Of a stretch of DNA of 64,000 nt, positions 58,324 through 64,000 are shown one piece after another (positions within the stretch are counted from its first letter, which is position 1; every line of letters begins with the position of its first letter). Both the position numbers and the translations under genes were made by a program. The notes under the pieces were generated by a model. That model made no database searches. It was given only the letters and a program-made list of their open reading frames with translations, and had not been told where the DNA came from. Source of the DNA: JAAYXS01 sp964550375 (lineage in GTDB: Bacteria; Planctomycetota; Phycisphaerae; UBA1845; Fen-1342); assembly GCA_964550375.1 (NCBI GenBank), contig CAZJYX010000017.1, positions 1-64,000 on the forward strand. The letters run 5' to 3'.

Positions 58324-59022
58324 CTAACCACCGTTAGCGGGTATTAGAGGTGTCTGTCTGCTTAGTTTCCGCAGATTAAGGCCGCCTGCGGCGTCCAGAC
58401 TTACCTCCCACAGGTCACCCGACGTCAGAGGTACTGCAGGAGCCTCGCACTGCGCCACGCGCACACCATAGCGCTGTGCCAAAGCCGGATCGTCCACCAG
58501 CTCCCAGAACTGGTCCCATAACTCCTGCTGAATACCGGCCGGTTGGCTTGGATCAACAATCGGCGGTCGGGCGGCTCGGTCAAGGTCCGAAACGGATTCC
58601 GGAGCCTGTCGGTCGCCAAAGATCCGCCGAAACATCGCCAGACTCGTCCCGCGCTCCGGATCGCCCTCCCCGACCAGGTTGTGCGCGAACTTCACGACCA
58701 GTGCTTCGAAGTAGACGAGTCTGCCGATGGCCTCGACAGCCGCCGGTTTGCCGAGCGTGCCGTCCGGGCCGATTTCCTGCCAGAGGAGGGTGCTGATCGT
58801 GTGTCCGCTGTCGTCGGTCCGTTGCCGGATGACATCCACCTGGGCAACGCGCCTCGCCGCGGCCAGCCGCTGCGCATAGTCAACCAGTTGCTGGCGCTTC
58901 TGTTCCAGTTCGCCGACCTGCCGCTCAAGCTCGCGCACCTCGTGGCGGCCGAGCTGCACCGCCGTGAATACCGCCGCGGCCACCAGCAGTACCGACCCGG
59001 CCGCAAAGTTCAACCATTTCAT
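58324..59022 (-). CDS. Membrane-anchored protein with short coiled coil, unknown function
   Basis: A 232-residue protein with one N-terminal TM (WLNFAAGSVLLVAAAVFTAVQL) followed by a coiled coil (EVRELERQVGELEQKRQQL) and a mostly periplasmic domain. In this domain, ISTLLWQEIGPDGTLGKPAAVEAIGRLVYFEALVV and IQQELWDQFWELVDDPALAQRYGVRVAQCEAP are the most distinctive parts, but no family was recognised. The ATG at 59022 has GGGAG 8 nt upstream, better than a GTG at 59031. It follows the HEAT-like lipoprotein gene by 24 nt on the same strand, suggesting one operon. Confidence 0.7.
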   Translation of the reverse strand: MKWLNFAAGSVLLVAAAVFTAVQLGRHEVRELERQVGELEQKRQQLVDYAQRLAAARRVAQVDVIRQRTDDSGHTISTLLWQEIGPDGTLGKPAAVEAIGRLVYFEALVVKFAHNLVGEGDPERGTSLAMFRRIFGDRQAPESVSDLDRAARPPIVDPSQPAGIQQELWDQFWELVDDPALAQRYGVRVAQCEAPAVPLTSGDLWEVSLDAAGGLNLRKLSRQTPLIPANGG

Positions 59023-59046
59023 GCGTGGCACTCCCTTGCCCAGCCC

Positions 59047-60030
59047 TCATGAGCTGCCGTCTTGCCGCGCGCCGCCCCGCCACGTAATGGTTCGGGTTGC
59101 CCGCTGGGGCCGCTCGCGCCGCGGTTCGTCGCCATCCATGCTCTTGTACTGCTCAAGCAACTTGCGGATGCGGGGATCGGACGCGTAGCGCAGCGCCACG
59201 AGCGCGTTGTGCGCCACGACCGGTGCCGGGCTGGCAACCATCTCAATTAGCCGCCGGCGGACGGCCGTGTCCTCCGCGGCGCCCAGCCACGCACACGCCG
59301 CCCGCACCACGTTGTAGTCCGTGCTCTGTACCCACAACAGCACCGGCTCGCGCACCCCGTTGCTGCAGCGCACCGCCCGCTCCTGCGGGCTGTATTCCCA
59401 GCGGTCGGAGTAGCGCTGGGCCAGTAAGTGCCACAGCCGTTCCGCCCGCGGATGCAGCGGCTGACCGTGCGCGAGCAGCGCCGGTCGCTCGCGATACTTG
59501 AGCCACCACTCCCGCAAGGCGCGCCGGTCACCCTCCACGTCTATCTCCGCAGCCAGGGCATGATCGAACGACCCCGGATACAGGTCCGGCCAGGTGCTCG
59601 GCGGCGCGCCGATCGGCATCAGCACGATGCCCAGGGTGTGGCCGCGAACCTTCGGGTCAAAATGCAGCAGGTCCAGCGACGTCTCCAGGCAGTTGACGGT
59701 CGTCTTGGGGCGCGTGGCCGGATGCGCCAGCAACCGCAGTAGCGACGTGTGCACCATCACCCGCAGGTCGTCCGGAGCAGCCGGCCTGGTCATGGTCGGA
59801 TGCTCGGCCAGGTAGGCGATCCCTGCCGGCCCGAACGCCGCCAGCCGGTTGTAGCAATCCGTCCACACCGCCCCCGGGTCGAGTGTCAGGATGGGCTGTG
59901 CCGCCGCCGCGATGGCCCGCTGTTGCGGCGACAGCCGTTGCACACCCGGCGCGCAGCCGCCGGCCACCAGACCGGCTAGTAGCACAACCCCCCACACCGC
60001 TGACTCATGCCTTGGTCGCATGCATGGCAT
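59047..60030 (-). CDS. Predicted lipoprotein with HEAT-like C-terminus, unknown function
   Basis: A 327-residue lipoprotein: VWGVVLLAGLVAGGC ends in a lipobox Cys near residue 26. The N-terminal half (LDPGAVWTDCYNRLAAFGPAGIAYLAEHP) and a DLYPGSFDHALAAEIDVEGDRRALREWW segment are conserved-looking but unassigned. The end (DYNVVRAACAWLGA, DTAVRRRLIEMVA, VVAHNALVALRYASDPRIRKLL) is HEAT-like, suggesting protein binding. ATG at 60030 or 60021 are both possible. It precedes the membrane-anchored gene by 24 nt. Function unknown. Confidence 0.7.
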   Translation of the reverse strand: MPCMRPRHESAVWGVVLLAGLVAGGCAPGVQRLSPQQRAIAAAAQPILTLDPGAVWTDCYNRLAAFGPAGIAYLAEHPTMTRPAAPDDLRVMVHTSLLRLLAHPATRPKTTVNCLETSLDLLHFDPKVRGHTLGIVLMPIGAPPSTWPDLYPGSFDHALAAEIDVEGDRRALREWWLKYRERPALLAHGQPLHPRAERLWHLLAQRYSDRWEYSPQERAVRCSNGVREPVLLWVQSTDYNVVRAACAWLGAAEDTAVRRRLIEMVASPAPVVAHNALVALRYASDPRIRKLLEQYKSMDGDEPRRERPQRATRTITWRGGARQDGSS

Positions 60031-60074
60031 CCGGTACAATTCCGACCCGGCAGGTTAACGTATCAGGAGCAGGC

Positions 60075-60527
60075 ATGGAACGGACGCTGATCATCTTTAA
60101 ACCGGATGCGATGAACCGCTGCCTGGTCGGCCGCATTCTGACGCGCTTTGAAGACAAGGGCTTGCGCATCGTCGGCCTGAAGCTGCAGCAGTCGCCGCGC
60201 GCCCAGGTCGAGCAGCACTACGAGGTCCACAAAGACCGCCCCTTCTACGGCTCACTGGTCGAGTTCATGACCAGCGGGCCCGTCATCCTGGCCGTGCTGG
60301 AAGGGCCCCAGGCCATCACCGTTGTCCGCAACCTTCTGGGCGCGACGGATGGGCGCCAGGCCGCCCCCGGCACGATTCGCGGTGACTTCGGCCTCGACCA
60401 GCAGTACAACCTGGTCCACGCCAGCGACAGCCCCGCGACGGCCACCAAGGAAATCGACCTGTTCTTCAAGCCCACGGAACTGGTCAGCTACACGCGCTCC
60501 CCGGACCGCTGGATTGTCCGGGAGTAA
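60075..60527 (+). CDS. ndk: Nucleoside diphosphate kinase
   Basis: A 150-residue kinase that balances NTP pools by passing the gamma-phosphate from ATP to other NDPs. RTLIIFKPDAMNR at the N-terminus, KDRPFYGSLVEFMTSGPVILAVLEG, RNLLGATD, PGTIRGDFG and the phospho-acceptor H115 in NLVHASDS are diagnostic. Length is normal. The ATG at 60075 has AGGAG 8 nt upstream. It is divergent from the HEAT-like lipoprotein gene and is followed by a cupin gene 31 nt away. Confidence 0.97.
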   Translation: MERTLIIFKPDAMNRCLVGRILTRFEDKGLRIVGLKLQQSPRAQVEQHYEVHKDRPFYGSLVEFMTSGPVILAVLEGPQAITVVRNLLGATDGRQAAPGTIRGDFGLDQQYNLVHASDSPATATKEIDLFFKPTELVSYTRSPDRWIVRE

Positions 60528-60558
60528 CCACGAACACCCGCGCCGCTGAGGTCCCGGC

Positions 60559-60909
60559 ATGAAAGTCAAGCCCTTAACCGCTCACGAACAGAAACCCGTC
60601 GAGCTGCCCGGCGCTGAAGGCGTTCGCATGCGCATGCTCATCGGCCCGGCCGACGGCGCCGAAACGTTCCACATGCGCCACTTCGAGGTCGCCCCCGGCG
60701 GCCATACGCCGCACCACGCCCACGACTACGAGCACGAGGTCCTCATTCTGCGCGGCGCCGGCGTCGTTCAGGGGGCCGACGGCGAGCAGCCTTTCAAGGC
60801 CGGCGACGTGGTCTGGATGCCGCCCGATGAGCGGCACCAGTTCCGCAACACCGGCGATGGCCCACTGGAGTTCATTTGCCTGATACCGGCCCCGCGGCAG
60901 TGTACGTAG
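60559..60909 (+). CDS. Cupin-domain protein
   Basis: A 116-residue single-domain cupin. The metal-binding first motif HTPHHAHDYEHEVLILRGAG and the second motif PPDERHQFRNTGDGPLEFI give a 3-His/1-Glu site. The fold is used by dioxygenases, isomerases and sensors; the substrate is unknown. The C-terminus FICLIPAP is common in this group. It sits between ndk and the superoxide dismutase, all on the plus strand with short gaps. Confidence 0.88.
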   Translation: MKVKPLTAHEQKPVELPGAEGVRMRMLIGPADGAETFHMRHFEVAPGGHTPHHAHDYEHEVLILRGAGVVQGADGEQPFKAGDVVWMPPDERHQFRNTGDGPLEFICLIPAPRQCT

Positions 60910-60941
60910 CGCCGGCCCAGGCGTTCAGAGGGAGTTTGACC

Positions 60942-61709
60942 ATGCGCCCGAGTACGCGACGCGAAGTCCTCAGATCGTCAGCCGCCGCCCTGGGCGGCTG
61001 GCTGCTGCTGGGGGGGCAGCCGGCCCGGGCCCAGTCAGACGCGGCTGCCGGCCCCGCGACCGGCACCACCGGCGAGGACCCCGGCGGACCCTATGAACTT
61101 CCGCCGCTGCCCTACAGCCACGCCGACCTCGAGCCGTTCATAAGCGCCGAAGTCCTCAAGCTCCACCATAGCACGCACCACGCCGGCTACGTTCGCGCTG
61201 CCAACCAGGCCATCGCCGCCCTCGAACGCGTGCGGCGCGTAGGCGGCGAGGAAATCCGGCAGGTCCGGGCCCTGAGCGACAACCTGGCGTTCCACGCCTC
61301 CGGCCACGTCCTGCACTGCCTGCTATGGACCAGCATGAAGAAGCGCGGCGGGGGTGACCCATCCAAGAACAGCGACATCGCCCAACTCATTACGCGCGAC
61401 TTCGGCACGATCGAAGCCTGGCGGGCGCAGTTCGCGGCCGCGGCCCAGCAGGTGCAAGGCAGCGGCTGGGCCGTGCTGGCGCTGGAGCCGCTGTCACGCC
61501 GGCTGCTCGTGCTCCAGGCCGAGAAACACCAGAACCTGACGGTGTGGGGGTGCGTGCCGTTGCTCGTGGTGGACGTGTGGGAGCACGCCTATTACTTGCA
61601 GTACCAGAACCGCCGTTCGGACTACCTCAAGGCGTTCATGAACGTCATTGACTGGGACAGCGTGGAGGCGCGCCTGGCGCAGGCCAGGCGGCTGATAGCC
61701 GGCGACTAG
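60942..61709 (+). CDS. sodA: Fe/Mn superoxide dismutase with Tat signal peptide
   Basis: A 255-residue protein. The first 40 residues form a Tat signal with RREVLRSSAAALGGWLLLGG, then a Fe/Mn SOD: KLHHSTHHAGYVRAANQAI, AFHASGHVLHCLLWTSM, and DVWEHAYYLQYQNRRSDYLKAF holding the metal-binding Asp and His. It converts superoxide to peroxide, here after Tat export into the periplasm, folded and metal-loaded. Cytoplasmic family members lack the signal. The ATG at 60942 has GGGAG 8 nt upstream. Metal choice (Fe or Mn) is not clear. Confidence 0.93.
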   Translation: MRPSTRREVLRSSAAALGGWLLLGGQPARAQSDAAAGPATGTTGEDPGGPYELPPLPYSHADLEPFISAEVLKLHHSTHHAGYVRAANQAIAALERVRRVGGEEIRQVRALSDNLAFHASGHVLHCLLWTSMKKRGGGDPSKNSDIAQLITRDFGTIEAWRAQFAAAAQQVQGSGWAVLALEPLSRRLLVLQAEKHQNLTVWGCVPLLVVDVWEHAYYLQYQNRRSDYLKAFMNVIDWDSVEARLAQARRLIAGD

Positions 61710-61758
61710 GCGCCACGCGCGCATGTTGCCCGGTTAGCCGGCAGCTACAGAGGAAGCG

Positions 61759-63462
61759 TTGAGCAATCCTGATCAGATCCCGGGCACCCCAGCGGCCACG
61801 CCGGCCGAAATCGACCGCCGGACATCCTGGCCCCTGCTCGTCGCACTGACGTTCCTGCTGATCATCCCGATGGTGGCCCTGTCGCAGTTCATTGCCTATT
61901 GGCGCACGGACGTTGTAGACGACCAGATGTTCGGCTACTTCGGCTGGCGCATCGCGAACGGCGCAACGGTCTACCTGGACGTCTGGGACAACAAGCCGCC
62001 GGGCATCTACTGGATGAACGCCCTCGGCATGTTGCTCGGGGGCGGCAGCTACTTCGGCGTCATGGCCATGTGCGTGCTGGCGCTACTCACGGCGCACGCC
62101 TGCTTCCTGGCAATCTGCGGCTCGCTTTACTACCGCGGCGCCGCGGTCATGGCAACGGTGCTGCTGAGCTTCTACCTCACGCACGCCTTCTTCACCGGCG
62201 GCACGAACCGCACGGAAACATTCCTGGTCGCCTGCGAGCTGGCCGCCGTCCTGTTCTACATGCGCGGCTGGGCGCGGGACCGCTGGTGGACGTGGTATGC
62301 CGCCGGCCTCTGTTGCGGCGGAGCCTTCCTGTTCAAGCAAGTGGGTCTGGCGGCCTGGGGGGCGATGGGGCTGCACACCATCATCCTGGTCTGCACGCGC
62401 GAACTACCGTGGCGCACCGGACTACGGCGCTGCCTGCTGCTACTCGGCGGTTGCGTCACGCTGCTGGCGCTGGCGGCGGCGTACCTGGCCGCGCAGGGCG
62501 CGCTGGCCGCCGCCTGGTTCGCCACCTTCGAGTTCAACCGCGCATACTTCGCGACGCGCACCAGTCGCTTCCCCTACAACTACGGCTCTTACTACCTGTT
62601 GAAAAACCACGCGCTTCCGATCCTGCAACTGCCGCTGCTGATGGCCATAGCCGCCGTCATACACGCCACGCTCTGGGCGCTGCGCCCGCGTTTCCGTCCG
62701 CCGGAGATCGAGCGCCCGCTCAAGGCCCTGCGGCCGGTCTGCCCGCGCTACATGCTCTTCTTCGGCATCTGGTACCTCGTGGCCGTTTGGGGCGCCGTGA
62801 TGAGTCCGCACGCCTTTCGACACTACCTGGTGGCGACGATCCCGCCGCTGCTGCTCATGGCCGGCTACCTGGTCAACGTGCTACAGGCCGAAATGCGGCT
62901 GCTCGTCCGGCTGCAGCAACGCGCCTGGGTGACCGCCGGGTTCGTCGTAATCGGCTTCTTCGCGATCAAGTCCGTGCAGTTGCAGTGGGAAGAGCTGGCC
63001 AAGGTCATCGTGCCGCGCTTCATTCAGGGGCAACGCGCCGAGTGGGAAATCATCGGCGACGCCGTCGCGCGCGTCACCGACCCGCATGATAAGATCCAGT
63101 GCTGGGGCTATTACCCCGGCGTGTATCTGCACGCCCGCCGCATCAACGCGTCCCGCTACACCACCACGGAGAAGGTCGGCCAGGTCAAGGACGAGGCCGA
63201 CTTCGTAATGCGCGAACTGGATGAGACCCTGAAGCGCGAACCGCCCGTGGTCCTGGTCATACCGGCCGGCGACGACCACTGGCTGCGCGGCCTCCGGACC
63301 GATCGCCCCACCAGGTTGCTGCTGGGGCCCTGGATCGACGAGAACTACGAGCGCCTGGCGGACATACCCAAGGTCAACGCCTTCCTCTACAAGCGCAAGG
63401 ACATGATCCAGCCGGCCGACCGCGAGTTGCCCACACACCTGCCGGAGATCGTGGGCCCGTAG
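61759..63462 (+). CDS. GT39/GT83-like membrane glycosyltransferase
   Basis: A 567-residue protein with about 10-11 TM helices and a soluble C-terminal domain of about 150 residues. Near the first periplasmic loop, WRTDVVDDQMFGYFGWRIANGATVYLDVWDNKPPG has the acidic pair and the D-x-KPPG motif seen in dolichyl-mannosyltransferase-like and ArnT-like GT-C enzymes that use polyprenyl-phosphate sugars. GGTNRTETFLVACEL is also typical. Acceptor and sugar are unknown. A TTG start at 61759 is used because AGAGGA lies 5 nt upstream and no ATG fits. Confidence 0.83.
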   Translation: MSNPDQIPGTPAATPAEIDRRTSWPLLVALTFLLIIPMVALSQFIAYWRTDVVDDQMFGYFGWRIANGATVYLDVWDNKPPGIYWMNALGMLLGGGSYFGVMAMCVLALLTAHACFLAICGSLYYRGAAVMATVLLSFYLTHAFFTGGTNRTETFLVACELAAVLFYMRGWARDRWWTWYAAGLCCGGAFLFKQVGLAAWGAMGLHTIILVCTRELPWRTGLRRCLLLLGGCVTLLALAAAYLAAQGALAAAWFATFEFNRAYFATRTSRFPYNYGSYYLLKNHALPILQLPLLMAIAAVIHATLWALRPRFRPPEIERPLKALRPVCPRYMLFFGIWYLVAVWGAVMSPHAFRHYLVATIPPLLLMAGYLVNVLQAEMRLLVRLQQRAWVTAGFVVIGFFAIKSVQLQWEELAKVIVPRFIQGQRAEWEIIGDAVARVTDPHDKIQCWGYYPGVYLHARRINASRYTTTEKVGQVKDEADFVMRELDETLKREPPVVLVIPAGDDHWLRGLRTDRPTRLLLGPWIDENYERLADIPKVNAFLYKRKDMIQPADRELPTHLPEIVGP

Positions 63463-63572
63463 TACCGACGCAGCCGCGCCGCGGGGGCTGGCCGCACCCC
63501 CGGCGAGCGGGTATCTTCGCGGCCGCCACGGACGGCAATGTGTATGCGGGGGATGGAGCCAGGAGGTGCGAT

Positions 63573-64000
63573 GTGCGACGCTCCGGACGCCCGGCCAAAC
63601 GTCGAAGGTCAACTCTGCCGGCACTGCTAATCATCGCCGCCGCGGCTGGCGGCGGCTGGTGGTATTTCTACGGCCCAAGTCCCGCCGCCGACCCGAACGT
63701 GACGGCCACGCTCCCGGCGGCCGAGCCGGAGTTGGCGGCCCAGCCGACCCCCACACCACGCGAAGTGCCGGCGGAGCCCGATGAGCTGCTTGTGCCAACG
63801 GGCGGGCGCATCGCCAGCGCCGGCACGGTGCCAATGGCTGCGGCTCCCCCGAGCGTGGCCGCGGAGGCGGATGCCCCGGACGAACTGGACGAGCCGGCAC
63901 CCGTCAGCGAGCGTCCGGCCCTCGCCGCCGCCCGCGCACTGCTCGCACAAGGGCGCACCATCGAAGCCCGGCACGCATTCAACGCGCTGCTGCAGCAGCA
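63573..64000 (+). CDS. Membrane-anchored protein, 3' end cut by window edge, unknown function
   Basis: A frame open from GTG 63573 to the right edge, encoding at least 142 residues. The start is decided by a perfect AGGAGG at 63561-63566, spaced 6 nt. The protein begins with a very basic stretch (VRRSGRPAKRRRST), one TM (LPALLIIAAAAGGGWWYFY) and then a long Ala/Pro/Glu linker. The last visible part (ALAAARALLAQGRTIEARHAFNAL) has the helical pattern of a TPR repeat, so a periplasmic TPR protein is likely, but the rest is outside the window. It follows the glycosyltransferase gene by 110 nt. Confidence 0.6.
   Translation, partial: MRRSGRPAKRRRSTLPALLIIAAAAGGGWWYFYGPSPAADPNVTATLPAAEPELAAQPTPTPREVPAEPDELLVPTGGRIASAGTVPMAAAPPSVAAEADAPDELDEPAPVSERPALAAARALLAQGRTIEARHAFNALLQQ

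Overview
The window is high-GC, gene-dense bacterial chromosome of about 64 kb. No rRNA, tRNA, insertion sequence, prophage or CRISPR array was recognised by eye. Several traits point to a Planctomycetota-type bacterium, probably of the Phycisphaerae side: two secreted proteins with PEP-CTERM sorting signals, a giant subtilase ending in the duplicated dockerin-like NCDG...DIEPF / NGDG...DIDPF calcium-loop motif, a fused AroD-AroE enzyme, a tiny (KKKVA)n histone-H1-like protein, many short lipoproteins, HEAT-repeat proteins and frequent GTG/TTG starts. The lineage is inferred from gene content only. KdsB implies a Kdo-containing outer membrane, MqnE implies futalosine-route menaquinone, and TssB/TssC/Hcp imply a type VI secretion system.

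Layout. 1-3.8 kb, minus strand: end of a T6SS locus (hcp cut by the window edge, tssC, tssB) preceded by a DUF89-family gene. 3.8-9.2 kb: DHH phosphoesterase, XerC/D recombinase, small lipoprotein, and an ABC exporter (ATPase plus permease) facing a TlpA-like thioredoxin. 9.9-11.8 kb: MqnE and a class III-type sirtuin. 12-14.3 kb: two tandem paralogous secreted proteins of unknown family. 14.6-18.2 kb: REC-XRE regulator, aroDE, lipA, a QueD-like enzyme. 18.3-25 kb, plus strand: lipoprotein, phosphoesterase, aroK, an enlarged prepilin peptidase, murI, HEAT lipoprotein, MDR dehydrogenase, PgeF-like protein. 25-29.3 kb: PIG-V-like membrane protein, lipoprotein, ligA. 29.3-36.4 kb: Mut7-C protein, nitroreductase, secreted thioredoxin-fold protein, threonine aldolase, subtilase.

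36.5-46.5 kb is mostly minus strand: NtrC-type response regulator, a large secreted HEAT protein, pyrG and kdsB (CTP supply and CMP-Kdo synthesis), and a translationally coupled trio (HD-like protein, hpt, PH-domain membrane protein); one PEP-CTERM gene lies on the plus strand. 46.9-51.5 kb: HDOD protein, the archease-rtcB RNA-repair pair, a second PEP-CTERM protein, and the KKKVA-repeat protein immediately upstream of smc in minus-strand terms of map position but transcribed after it. 51.5-57.9 kb: smc, a divergent HerA-like ATPase and tadA. 57.9-64 kb: a candidate small RNA with its own promoter and terminator, two exported proteins of unknown function, ndk, cupin, Tat-exported superoxide dismutase, a GT39/GT83-like membrane protein and a gene running off the right edge.

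Most genes are core metabolism or cell-envelope functions. The least explained items are the tandem secreted paralogues (12.1-14.3 kb), the prepilin peptidase with about 200 extra residues between its catalytic aspartates, the REC-XRE fusion beside aroDE, and the candidate RNA at 58.17-58.28 kb.
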